Source: Streptomyces iranensis
GTDB lineage: Bacteria; Actinomycetota; Actinomycetes; Streptomycetales; Streptomycetaceae
Direction of reading: 5' to 3'
DNA: 64,000 nt
NCBI RefSeq assembly: GCF_017874715.1
Contig: NZ_JAGGLR010000024.1
Span: 62,001 to 126,000 of the forward strand
Part shown: positions 25,742 through 33,599 of the stretch, one piece after another
Position numbering within the stretch: the stretch's first letter is position 1
Layout: every line of letters begins with the position of its first letter
The notes under the pieces: generated by a model
What the model was told of the DNA's origin: nothing
What the model saw: the letters and a program-made list of their open reading frames with translations, nothing else
Databases searched by the model: none
Made by a program: the position numbers and the translations under genes

Positions 25742-26218
25742 GTGTCACCTGAGAGCAAGATCTCGGGGCCCATCGATGATGAGCCCGCCTGCTCCATCGA
25801 GCGGAGCCTGCAGATTCTGGGCGAGCGGTGGGCGCTGCTGGTGCTGCGCGAGATCTTCGCGGGCAGACACCGGTTCGCCGAGATCCAGGCGTCTCTCGGG
25901 GTGGCGCCCAATCTGCTCAGCGCCCGGCTCAAGCTGCTGGTCGAGGCCGGGGTGGTGCGTACGCGGACGTATCAGGAGCCCGGCAGCAGGCATCGGCGGA
26001 GCTACCACCTGACGCAGGCCGGGGAGGAATTGCGGATCGTGCTCGCCGCGCTCCAGCAGTGGGGCGACCGCCACCGCCCCCGCCCGTCGGGCCCCTCGTC
26101 GCTCCGGCGGACACGCTCCACGGGCGAGGCCGTGAACGTCGGGTTCGTGGACGAGGAGGGGCGCGAGGTGCCCTGTGCCGAGGTCGCCTTCGTGGTCGAA
26201 CCGGCACCGGGCGACTGA
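25742..26218 (+). CDS. HxlR-family regulator (second)
   Basis: 158 residues from the GTG at 25742 with GAGG six bases upstream. HxlR winged helix: PACSIERSLQILGERWALLVL, in which the Cys near residue 14 is at the sensing position, then APNLLSARLKLLVEAGVVRTR and LTQAGEELRIVLAALQQWGD. It is a paralogue of the preceding gene, about half identical in the HTH by eye. It precedes the SDR gene at 26311 in the same direction with an AT-rich gap (TATTTGTATAGT) likely to hold a promoter. Confidence 0.9.
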   Translation: MSPESKISGPIDDEPACSIERSLQILGERWALLVLREIFAGRHRFAEIQASLGVAPNLLSARLKLLVEAGVVRTRTYQEPGSRHRRSYHLTQAGEELRIVLAALQQWGDRHRPRPSGPSSLRRTRSTGEAVNVGFVDEEGREVPCAEVAFVVEPAPGD

Positions 26219-26310
26219 CGCCCAGCTGGATTTTATTTGTATAGTCAGGGTCTCGGGGGTGAGCGAATGGGCCGGCCCCGGTCATGAGGGCGGGCCGGAA
26301 AGGGAGCACG

Positions 26311-27015
26311 ATGGACATCAAGGGATCAGCCGCCCTGGTCACCGGGGCCAATCGCGGTATCGGCCGCGCCTTCGCCCGGGGGCTGCTCGAACACGGTGCG
26401 GCGAAGGTCTACGCGGGTGTCCGCGATCCGGCACACGGGGTTGACGAGGGCCTCACCCCGCTGCGGCTGGACGTCACCGAGCCGGCGCAGGTCGCCACGG
26501 CCGCCGCCATCGCGGGCGATGTCAGCATCGTGATCAACAACGCGGGCGTCGGGGGCACCGGCACCGAGCTCCTGGCGGGCGGCTTCGAGGGCGCGCGTCA
26601 GGCGATGGAGGTCAACTACTTCGGCACCTGGGCCGTTTCCCGGGCGTTCGCCCCGATCCTGGCCCGCAACGGCGGTGGCGCGCTGGTGAACATGCTGTCG
26701 CTGGCCTCCTGGGTCGGACAGCCGGACTTCCCCGGGTACGCGGCCTCCAAGGCGGCGCAGTGGTCGTTGACGGACGCGCTGCGCCAGGCGCTGCGGGAAC
26801 AGAACACGCTCGTGGTCGGGGTCCACGCCGGTTTCGTGGACACGGACCTCAGCGCCTGGGTGGACGCACCGAAGATCACCGCGGTCGACGTGGCCGAGCA
26901 GACCATGGAAGCCTTGGCGAACGACTGGCTGGAAGTACTCGCCGATGAGGAGACCAGGCAGGCCAAGGCCGCCTTGTCGCAACCCCTTCACGCCGAGCCC
27001 GGCCCCGGTATGTGA
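26311..27015 (+). CDS. short-chain dehydrogenase/reductase (type seen beside HxlR/TetR genes)
   Basis: 234 residues from the ATG with AAGGGAG just upstream. Cofactor motif VTGANRGIGRA, NNAG motif, catalytic YAASK. The stretch HGAAKVYAGVRDP after the second beta strand shows the NADP-type subfamily; the SDR at 33600 shares this (RGAAKVYATARKP) and is a clear paralogue. Followed after 16 bp by the PLP-enzyme gene, so one operon is likely. Substrate unknown; quinone or aldehyde detoxification is plausible from the HxlR context. Confidence 0.9.
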   Translation: MDIKGSAALVTGANRGIGRAFARGLLEHGAAKVYAGVRDPAHGVDEGLTPLRLDVTEPAQVATAAAIAGDVSIVINNAGVGGTGTELLAGGFEGARQAMEVNYFGTWAVSRAFAPILARNGGGALVNMLSLASWVGQPDFPGYAASKAAQWSLTDALRQALREQNTLVVGVHAGFVDTDLSAWVDAPKITAVDVAEQTMEALANDWLEVLADEETRQAKAALSQPLHAEPGPGM

Positions 27016-27031
27016 GGCGAAGGCGGCGATC

Positions 27032-28105
27032 GTGTCAGAAGAGCGTCAGGACACCACGCAGGATCAGGGCACCACGCGGGGCCAGGATGCCATGCGGGGG
27101 CAGGGCACCACGCGGGGCCAGGACACCGCTCGGGCCGAGTTGATGAGCCGGCCCACACCGCTGGAGGCGGCGCCACGCCTGGCCCGTGCCATCGGGCTGG
27201 AGCCCGATGATCTGTGGATCAAGCGTGACGATCTGATCGGGCTGGGCGGCGGGGGCAACAAGGTCCGCAAGCTGGAGTGGACGGCCGGGGCCGCCCGCGC
27301 CGAGGGCGCCACCACGCTGGTGACCAGCGGGGCCGCGCAGAGCAACCACGCCCGTCTGACGGCCGCGGCCGGGGCCCGGCTGGGCATGGAGGTGGTCCTG
27401 GTCCTCGCCGGTGCGCCGAGCGAGGGGATGACCGGCAACATCGCGCTCGACGGTCTCTTCGGCGCCCGCGTCGTATGGGCGGGCGAGGTGAGCGAGGCGG
27501 AACTCGCGGCAGCCGTGGAGGACGTGGCCCGCGATCTGCGTGAGCGGGGCGCCCGGCCCGCGGTGATCCCCTTCGGCGGCTCCAGCGTGCTGGGCGCCCA
27601 GGGCTATGCCGCGGCGGGGACGGAACTCCTGGTACAGGACCCGGACCTGACCACGGCGGTGGTGGCGGTCGGATCGGGCGGCACCATGGCCGGGCTCGTC
27701 CACACCCTCGGGGCCGAGCGGGTGCTGGGGGTGCACTGCGGAGCCGTCGCCGATCCCGGGCACACCGTCGGCCGCCTGGTCGAGGGGCTGGCCGGACAGC
27801 CCGCGGCCACGTCTCTGCGGCTGCGCCTGGATCAGGTCGGGCCCGGCTACTCCGCGCTCACCGAACCGGTCATGGACGCCATCACCACGGCGGCCCGCAC
27901 CGAAGGCATCGTCCTCGACCCCATCTACACCGGCCGTGCCCTGGCCGGTCTCATCGCGGCCGTCCACGATGGCCAGGTGCGCCCCGGGCAGCGTACGGTC
28001 TTCGTGCACACGGGCGGACTGCCGGGTCTGTTCGGGCACCCCGAGACACTGGAGCGGGCGCGTTCCGCCGTGGCCGACACCGCCGTACGGTGGCCCCGCG
28101 GCTGA
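27032..28105 (+). CDS. D-cysteine desulfhydrase / ACC deaminase-family PLP enzyme
   Basis: 357 residues from the GTG at 27032 (AAGG eight bases upstream). Tryptophan-synthase-beta-like PLP fold: the Schiff-base Lys is in GGGGNKVRKLEW (NK), the substrate loop is TSGAAQSNHARLTAAA, the phosphate site GSGGTMAG, and a C-terminal HTGGLPGLFG, all typical of 1-aminocyclopropane-1-carboxylate deaminase/D-cysteine desulfhydrase. It releases ammonia (and pyruvate or 2-oxobutyrate) from a small D-amino acid. The first 35 residues are an odd low-complexity tail encoded by five 18-bp repeats; the catalytic body starts at about residue 37, so the LMSRPTPLEAAP region could also be the true start. Confidence 0.88.
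   Translation: MSEERQDTTQDQGTTRGQDAMRGQGTTRGQDTARAELMSRPTPLEAAPRLARAIGLEPDDLWIKRDDLIGLGGGGNKVRKLEWTAGAARAEGATTLVTSGAAQSNHARLTAAAGARLGMEVVLVLAGAPSEGMTGNIALDGLFGARVVWAGEVSEAELAAAVEDVARDLRERGARPAVIPFGGSSVLGAQGYAAAGTELLVQDPDLTTAVVAVGSGGTMAGLVHTLGAERVLGVHCGAVADPGHTVGRLVEGLAGQPAATSLRLRLDQVGPGYSALTEPVMDAITTAARTEGIVLDPIYTGRALAGLIAAVHDGQVRPGQRTVFVHTGGLPGLFGHPETLERARSAVADTAVRWPRG
27047..27136 (+). repeat. in-frame 5 x 18-bp minisatellite in the PLP-enzyme gene
   Basis: Units at 27047, 27065, 27083, 27101 and 27119. Units 2 and 4 are identical; others differ by a few bases. Each codes six residues of the form Q-(D/G)-(T/A)-(T/M/A)-(R/Q)-(G/D/A), so copy-number change would keep the frame. Confidence 0.95.
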
Positions 28106-28128
28106 GCGTCACACCGGCACGCCGCGGG

Positions 28129-28239
28129 TGTGCTCGAACCCACATCATCGATGTGATCGACCTGATCCGTTACGAGGACCTGCACGATGTGGTGCCGGTA
28201 TGGCACAGCTATGCCGGTGCGGTGGCTGGCGTTACCGGA
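28129..28239 (+). pseudogene. fragment of an alpha/beta hydrolase
   Basis: In one frame the gap between the PLP enzyme and GntR genes reads THIIDVIDLIRYEDLHDVV followed by PVWHSYAGAVAGVTG. This is the nucleophile-elbow region of EstA-like alpha/beta hydrolases (DVVLVGHSYAG). The Gly before His is now Trp and a Pro replaces Leu, and neither end of the gene is present, so this is a decayed remnant of about 110 bp. Confidence 0.5.
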
Positions 28240-28314
28240 CCAAGAGTGATCAGTTTCCGATTCGAGTGCTTGCGACTCTAGACAGGACTGAACATGTATG
28301 GCTAACGTCCGGAC

Positions 28315-29082
28315 ATGCCTAAACAGGTCCTCAAGCATCAGCGCATCGCCCGCGTCCTGGCCCGTGAGATCCACAGCGGCGCCCTGGAGCCGGGCAGCAG
28401 GCTGCCCGGCGAACACGCGCTCACCCGGCGCTTCGCGGTCAGCAGGGCCACCGTCCGCCAGGCGCTGGACGAGCTCAGCAAGCAGGGGCTGATCTCCACC
28501 CACGCGGGCGTCGGCTCGTTCGTCACCTTCGACGGCGGCCTGCTGGACAACCGGCTGGGGTGGACCAGGGCGCTGGCCGACCAGGGAGCCCAGGTCACCA
28601 CCGAGGTGCTCCGTCTCGAAGCGGTGCGCGATGCCCGGCTGGCCGGCGAACTCGGCATCGAGAGCGTCGAGTTCATGGCGCTCGACCGGTTGCGGGTGCT
28701 GCCCGAGGGCACTCCGGTCGCGCTGGAGCGCAGCCGGGTTCCGATGGTCCCGGCCCTGGCCGACGCCCCCGTGGGCGGGCTCCTCGACGGCTCGCTGACC
28801 AAGACCCTCGCCGCGGTCGGCATCCGGGCCACGCACGGGGACGAGTGGGCGTCCGTGCGTCAGCTGGCCGCCGACGAGGCGACCCTGCTCCGCCGCCAGG
28901 TGGGAGAGGTCTGGCTCAACACCCGCCGGGTCAGCCGCGGGGCCGACGGCCGGATCGTCGAGCAGGTGACCAGCCTCCTGGACCCCGCCCGCTTCCAGCT
29001 GCACCTCGGCTTCGGGGAGAGCCCCGACGAGAGGGCCCTGGGCAATGGCGATGGGGCATCCGCGGTGAAGCAGCCCCGATGA
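28315..29082 (+). CDS. GntR/HutC-family regulator (YegW-like position)
   Basis: 255 residues. N-terminal winged HTH at 5-75 (IARVLAREIHSGALEPGSRLPGEHALTRRFAVSRATVRQALDEL in part) and a C-terminal UTRA ligand-binding domain (about 95-240; LERSRVPMV, RQLAADEATLLRR). Same direction and 62 bp upstream of the ADP-ribosylglycohydrolase-kinase-permease genes; E. coli YegW (GntR/UTRA) has the same neighbours. It is probably the repressor of this operon with a (phospho)nucleoside or sugar ligand. Confidence 0.92.
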   Translation: MPKQVLKHQRIARVLAREIHSGALEPGSRLPGEHALTRRFAVSRATVRQALDELSKQGLISTHAGVGSFVTFDGGLLDNRLGWTRALADQGAQVTTEVLRLEAVRDARLAGELGIESVEFMALDRLRVLPEGTPVALERSRVPMVPALADAPVGGLLDGSLTKTLAAVGIRATHGDEWASVRQLAADEATLLRRQVGEVWLNTRRVSRGADGRIVEQVTSLLDPARFQLHLGFGESPDERALGNGDGASAVKQPR

Positions 29083-29144
29083 GACCGCACACCGCGCCCG
29101 CCCGCGCCCGACGTACCGCCTCCGCGCACTGACAGGAAGTCCCG

Positions 29145-30152
29145 ATGAACCACCAGCACGACCGCGCGCTCGGCGCCCTCTACGGCCTGGCGATGGGCGA
29201 CGCCCTCGGTATGCCCACCCAGATCATGTCCCGGCGGTCCATCGTCGCCCGGTTCGGCACCGTCACCGGTTTCGAACCCGGCCCGGAGGACAACCCGGTG
29301 AGCGCCGGAATGCCCGCCGGTTCGGTCACGGACGACACCGACCAGGCCGTCATCGTCGGACGGCTGCTGACCGGGTCCGGCGGCCGGATCGACCCGCTGC
29401 GGCTCGCGCACGAGCTCCTGGAGTGGGAGCGCGCCATGAAGGCCAAGGGCTCCTTCGACCTGCTCGGCCCCTCGACCAAGGCCGCCCTGGAGGCCGTGTC
29501 CCGCGGCGTACCGCCGGAGGAGGCGGGCAAGTCCGGCGCCACCAACGGCGCGGCCATGCGGATCACCCCCGTCGGCGTCGCCTTCCCCGACACGCCCCTG
29601 GAGCCCTTCCTCGACCGGGTCGCGGAGGCGTGCCAGGTCACCCATGACACCTCCATCGGCATCGCCTCCGCAGCCGCCGTGGCCGCCGCGGTGAGCCGTG
29701 GCATCGACGGCGGAAACCTGGAGGACGCCGTCGGCGCGGCGATCACGGCGGCCGCGGCCGGTGCCGAGCGCGGCCACTGGGTCGCCGGGGCCGATATCGC
29801 CGCCCGCATCGGCTGGGCCGTGGACCTGGTCCGCGCAACTCCCGAGCGGCAGGCCCTGGACCGCGTCTGCGACCTGGTCGGCACCAGCGTCGCCAGCCAG
29901 GAGTCGGTCCCCGCCGCCTTCGCCGTGCTGGCCCTCGCCGAGGGCGAGCCATGGCGGGCCTGCCTGCTGGCGGCCAACCTCGGCGGCGACTGCGACACCA
30001 TCGGCGCCATAGCCGGCGCCATAGCCGGTGCCGTCAGCGGGGCCTCCGCCCTGCCCGACGACGCCCTCGCCACCCTCCGCTCGGTCAACGACCTCGACCT
30101 GGAACCGCTGGCCAAGGCCCTGCTCGCGCTGCGCGCCGACACGGCCGAATGA
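29145..30152 (+). CDS. ADP-ribosylglycohydrolase-family protein (YegU-like)
   Basis: 335 residues, start preceded by AGGAAG. Di-magnesium site motifs of ADP-ribosylglycohydrolases: GDALGMP near the N-terminus, VTDDTDQA (DDxD) near residue 62, and GGDCDTIGA near the C-terminus; all metal ligands are present. In this gene context (GntR, PfkB kinase, permease) it is likely an N-glycosidase acting on a small nucleoside-like compound rather than a protein de-ADP-ribosylase. Gap of 61 bp to the permease gene. Confidence 0.9.
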   Translation: MNHQHDRALGALYGLAMGDALGMPTQIMSRRSIVARFGTVTGFEPGPEDNPVSAGMPAGSVTDDTDQAVIVGRLLTGSGGRIDPLRLAHELLEWERAMKAKGSFDLLGPSTKAALEAVSRGVPPEEAGKSGATNGAAMRITPVGVAFPDTPLEPFLDRVAEACQVTHDTSIGIASAAAVAAAVSRGIDGGNLEDAVGAAITAAAAGAERGHWVAGADIAARIGWAVDLVRATPERQALDRVCDLVGTSVASQESVPAAFAVLALAEGEPWRACLLAANLGGDCDTIGAIAGAIAGAVSGASALPDDALATLRSVNDLDLEPLAKALLALRADTAE

Positions 30153-30213
30153 CACACACCTCCGCCCCCACATCCGCACCGGAGCGCCCCCGGACAGAAA
30201 GACAGGTACCACC

Positions 30214-31707
30214 ATGGCGGCTTCAGAGAACGACCGCGTCGGCTCCGTGGAGACCAGAGGCATCGAGCCGGTTCCCGACGCCGAGCGCCACGGCCACGCG
30301 AGCCAGATGTTCTGGACCTGGTTCGCCGCGAACATCAGCATCCTCGGCCTGCCGCTCGGCGCGGCGCTGGTCAGCTTCCGCGGCCTGAACATCTGGCAGG
30401 CGGCCGTCGTGGCCATCCTCGGGTCCTTCGGCTCCTTCGCACTGGTGGGCGCCCTCAGCATCGCCGGGAAGCGGGGCGGAGCACCCGCCCTCACCCTCTC
30501 CCGCGCGGTGTTCGGGGTCCGTGGCAACGCGGGGCCCACGCTGGTCACCTGGCTGAGCCGGCTCGGCTGGGAGACCATCAACACCACCACGGCCGCCTTC
30601 GCCCTGCTGGCGCTGCTCGACGCCGCCTTCGGCATCCGGCGGAACACCGTCCTCACCGTGGTGTGCCTGCTGGTCTTCATCGGCTGCACCCTGCTGATCA
30701 GCGGCCTGGGCCACGCCACCATCATGTGGATCAACAGGTGGGCCAGCTATGTCTTCGGGCTGCTCAACCTGGTCGTGATCGGCTTTCTCGCCACCACCGT
30801 GGACTGGGGCAAGGTCTTCCACGCCCAGGTCGGGCCGGTGAGCTCGATGGTCGTGGGCGTCGGCATGATCGCCGCCGGTACCGGCATCGGCTGGGCCAAC
30901 ACCGGGGCCGACTACGCCCGTTACCTGCCCCGCCGGATTCCCGGCGGCAGGCTGGTGGCCGCTTCCGCCTTCGGCGCCGGTATCCCGCTGGTGGTGCTGA
31001 TCTCGCTGGGCTCGCTCCTCGCGGCGGGTGAACCCGATCTGGCCTCCGCCTCCGACCCCGTCTCGGCGATCAACACGATGCTGCCGTCGTGGATGTCCAT
31101 CCCGTATCTGATCGCCGCGTTCGGCGGACTGCTGCTCTCCAACCACCTGTCCGTCTACTCGGCCGGACTCACCATGATCACCCTGGGCATACGGGTCCGG
31201 CGCACCCTCGCCGTCGGCCTTGACGTGGTCGTCACCTTCGCGGGCGGGATCTACTTCATCCTGATCGCCAAGGACTTCTACGGCCCGTTCATCACCTTCC
31301 TCACCCTCCTCGCCGTCCCCATCAACGCCTGGGTGGGCGTCTTCGCGGTCGACCTGATACTCCGCCGGTCCTACGACGGCGCGGCCCTGATGGACGTCGG
31401 CCGCTCCAGCCGCTACTGGTTCCGGGGCGGGGTCGCCTGGGCCGCGATGATCGCCTGGGCGGCGGCCATTGTGGTGGGCCTGCTGTTCACCGAGGCCAGC
31501 ACCAGCGCCACCGATGTGTGGTTCTCCGGGCCGCTCGCCCACAGCTGGATCGGGTCCAACGGGCTGGGATGGGTGGTGACCCTGGTGCTCGCGGCCGGCG
31601 TCTACGCCCTGCTGCGCCGGCTCGACGGCACCGTCCGCGAGGAGGCGTCCGCGCAACCGCCCCAGCAGCAGGTGCTGCCCGCCCCGGCCGCGCGGGAGCT
31701 CTCATGA
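30214..31707 (+). CDS. NCS1-family nucleobase/cytosine permease
   Basis: 497 residues from the ATG at 30214. Twelve predicted membrane segments; motifs typical of the NCS1 cytosine/purine/allantoin family: FWTWFAANISILGLPLGA (helix 1), GKRGGAPALTLSRAVFGVRGN (helix 3) and TGIGWANTGADYARYLPR (helix 6-7). Transports a nucleobase-like compound with H+ or Na+. In E. coli the same neighbourhood holds YegT, a nucleoside symporter of another family, so this is a functional replacement. Overlaps the kinase gene by 4 bp. Confidence 0.92.
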   Translation: MAASENDRVGSVETRGIEPVPDAERHGHASQMFWTWFAANISILGLPLGAALVSFRGLNIWQAAVVAILGSFGSFALVGALSIAGKRGGAPALTLSRAVFGVRGNAGPTLVTWLSRLGWETINTTTAAFALLALLDAAFGIRRNTVLTVVCLLVFIGCTLLISGLGHATIMWINRWASYVFGLLNLVVIGFLATTVDWGKVFHAQVGPVSSMVVGVGMIAAGTGIGWANTGADYARYLPRRIPGGRLVAASAFGAGIPLVVLISLGSLLAAGEPDLASASDPVSAINTMLPSWMSIPYLIAAFGGLLLSNHLSVYSAGLTMITLGIRVRRTLAVGLDVVVTFAGGIYFILIAKDFYGPFITFLTLLAVPINAWVGVFAVDLILRRSYDGAALMDVGRSSRYWFRGGVAWAAMIAWAAAIVVGLLFTEASTSATDVWFSGPLAHSWIGSNGLGWVVTLVLAAGVYALLRRLDGTVREEASAQPPQQQVLPAPAARELS

Positions 31708-32714
31708 CCGGCCACGACGGCGTCCCCGGGGCCTCCGGCGGGGCCATGGGCGGTCGGCTGGTCCTGCTCGGCAACGCCATCGTCGACCTGGTGATGCGGG
31801 TGCCCGCACTGCCCGAGCGCGGCGGCGACATCGTCTCGCAGGACACCGCCCTCACCACCGGCGGCGGATTCAACGTCCTCACCGCCGCCCGCCGCCTGGG
31901 CCTGCCGGCCGTGTACGCGGGCGCCCACGGCACCGGGCCGTTCGGCGACCGGGTCCGGGCGGACCTCGCCCGCGAAGGCATCGAGGTGCCGCTGCCTCCT
32001 CTCACGGAGGAGGACACCGGATTCTGCGTGGCCTTCGTCGACGGCGGTGGCGAGCGCACCTTCGCCACCAGCCTCGGCGCCGAGGCCCGGCTGACCGAGG
32101 CCCACGCGACGGCCGTGCTGGCCGCGCTGCGCCCCGGCGACCTGGTGCAGATCTCCGGATACGGGCTCGCCTACCCGGTGAACGGCCCGGTCCTGGCCTC
32201 GCTCGTGGCGCGGCTGCCGGAGCACACCCGGGTCTTCCTCGACCCGGGTCCGCTGGCCGACCAGATCCCGGAGGAGGTGCTGGAGCCCGTTCTGGCGCGC
32301 TGCGACTGGGTCAGCTGCAACCAGCGCGAGGGGCGGCTGCTGACCGGCCGGGACGACGCCCGGGAGGCCGCGGCGGCGCTCGCCGCCCGGCTGGGCCCGC
32401 GCACCGGGGTGCTGCTGCGGGCCGACGCGGACGGCTGCTGGCTGGTCCCGCCCGGCGGAGAGCCCGCGCACATCCCCGGCCGCCGGGTGACCGCGGTCGA
32501 CAGCAACGGCGCGGGCGACGCCCATACGGGAGCGTTCCTGGCCCTCCTCGGCCACGGGCTGGACCTGAGCAGCGCCGTACGGGGCGCCAACGCGGCGGCC
32601 GCCTTCGCGGTCACCCGCCACGGCCCCGCCACCGGACCGACCGCCGGCGAGCTGCTGGACTTCCTCGACGGCGAGCCGCTGGCGGCTCGGCTGTCCCCGG
32701 CGTTCGGACGGTAG
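31704..32714 (+). CDS. PfkB-family carbohydrate/nucleoside kinase (YegV-like)
   Basis: 336 residues from the ATG overlapping the permease stop (ATGA). PfkB motifs: GGGFNVLTAARRLG (residue 45-58, sugar site) and DSNGAGDAHTGAF with the catalytic Asp and anion hole. A short Cys-containing stretch (FCVAFVDGGGERTF) forms the lid. Substrate may be a nucleoside or ribose-like sugar set free by the glycohydrolase. A 17-bp hairpin follows directly (32717-32751). Confidence 0.92.
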   Translation: MTGHDGVPGASGGAMGGRLVLLGNAIVDLVMRVPALPERGGDIVSQDTALTTGGGFNVLTAARRLGLPAVYAGAHGTGPFGDRVRADLAREGIEVPLPPLTEEDTGFCVAFVDGGGERTFATSLGAEARLTEAHATAVLAALRPGDLVQISGYGLAYPVNGPVLASLVARLPEHTRVFLDPGPLADQIPEEVLEPVLARCDWVSCNQREGRLLTGRDDAREAAAALAARLGPRTGVLLRADADGCWLVPPGGEPAHIPGRRVTAVDSNGAGDAHTGAFLALLGHGLDLSSAVRGANAAAAFAVTRHGPATGPTAGELLDFLDGEPLAARLSPAFGR

Positions 32715-32716
32715 CC

Positions 32717-32751
32717 CGCCTGGGCCCGCCCTCGGAGGGCGGGCCCAGGCG
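32717..32751. terminator. bidirectional hairpin terminator
   Basis: Perfect 17-bp inverted repeat (32717-32733 with 32735-32751, tight loop about TCGGA) starting 2 bp after the kinase stop and 27 bp before the convergent tetR stop. Confidence 0.8.
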
Positions 32752-32778
32752 CGGGCGAACCCCTGACGCGAGCGCGTT

Positions 32779-33408
32779 TCACTCGGCGGTGCCGGACGCG
32801 TCCTTCCCGTCGGGGGTGTGCTCATACGCGCCGAGGACGTGGTCGCGCACCGCGGTCAGGATGCGGTCCGACAGATCGTCGCCCGAGCAGGCCCGCGACA
32901 GCACCAACGCCCCGACCATGGTGGACAGTTCGACGAGAACGGAATCCTCGTCGGCCGCCGTGTCGCCGGACGTCCTCGCATTGCGCTCCATCCCGCCGAT
33001 CAGGCTGCGCACCCCCTCGGTGTACGCCCCCTTGAGCGGGTCGCCGGGCTCCGCACGTGCGGCGTCCACCGCCAGCGCCGCCGCGGCGCATCCCAGGCCG
33101 GGGTTGTCGCGGTGGCGGGCGGACAGATAGGTGGCCAGGAACGCGGCGCGGGCGCCGCTCGTGTCCTCGCCCTCGGGGGGTTCCTCCATATCGGCGAGGC
33201 GTTCGGCGAACGCGGCCGAGCACGCCTGGGCGACCAGGTCGTCCTTCGAGGCGAAGTGGCGGTAGAAGCCGCCGTGGGTCAGACCTGCCGCCGCCATCGC
33301 CTGCGGCACGCTCACCTTGTCGGCGCCGTGGGTGCGCACCAGCTTCGCGGTGGCCGCGATCACCTGCTCGCGGTGGCGTTCGGCCTCGGCTCGGGATGCT
33401 CGGGGCAT
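32779..33408 (-). CDS. TetR-family regulator
   Basis: 209 residues. N-terminal HTH (AATAKLVRTHGADKVSVPQAMAAAGLTHGGFYRHFASKDDL in part, 15-60). The C-terminal domain contains GLGCAAAALAVDAAR, the TetR_C_16/YxaF-like region with the Cys in LGC. Divergent from the SDR gene at 33600 with two palindromes in between. Likely repressor of the SDR-tautomerase group and of itself. Confidence 0.92.
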   Translation of the reverse strand: MPRASRAEAERHREQVIAATAKLVRTHGADKVSVPQAMAAAGLTHGGFYRHFASKDDLVAQACSAAFAERLADMEEPPEGEDTSGARAAFLATYLSARHRDNPGLGCAAAALAVDAARAEPGDPLKGAYTEGVRSLIGGMERNARTSGDTAADEDSVLVELSTMVGALVLSRACSGDDLSDRILTAVRDHVLGAYEHTPDGKDASGTAE

Positions 33409-33444
33409 GGTCGGTACTTCCTTCTGCGCGTGGTGCCGGACTGG

Positions 33445-33463
33445 GGTACCGGATGCCGGTACC
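33445..33463. promoter_or_regulatory. 19-bp perfect palindrome, probable TetR operator
   Basis: GGTACCGG-ATG-CCGGTACC, perfect 8-bp arms and a 3-nt centre, 36 bp before the tetR start and 136 bp before the divergent SDR start. Confidence 0.7.
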
Positions 33464-33489
33464 GCGTCGATGATATTTGCGGCCCATTT

Positions 33490-33509
33490 TAGATGATGCT
33501 AATAATCTA
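33490..33509. promoter_or_regulatory. AT-rich dyad, possible promoter/operator for the SDR gene
   Basis: TAGAT (33490-33494) and ATCTA (33505-33509) surround GATGCTAATA in an AT-rich island unlike the rest of the gap; it may hold the -10 region of one of the divergent promoters. Weak evidence, short arms. Confidence 0.35.
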
Positions 33510-33599
33510 TTCCAGCGCGCCGCCGGGCCGCGGCCACATGGGTCGCCGTCCCTGCCGGTTCGTGCGCGCGATTCGACACGTTCGACAGGGAGGTCCGAC

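Noticed and set aside
27047-27136. CRISPR array
   Set aside because: Units are contiguous 18-bp repeats without spacers and lie in a coding frame; the 20-bp repeats at 60652 are likewise contiguous.
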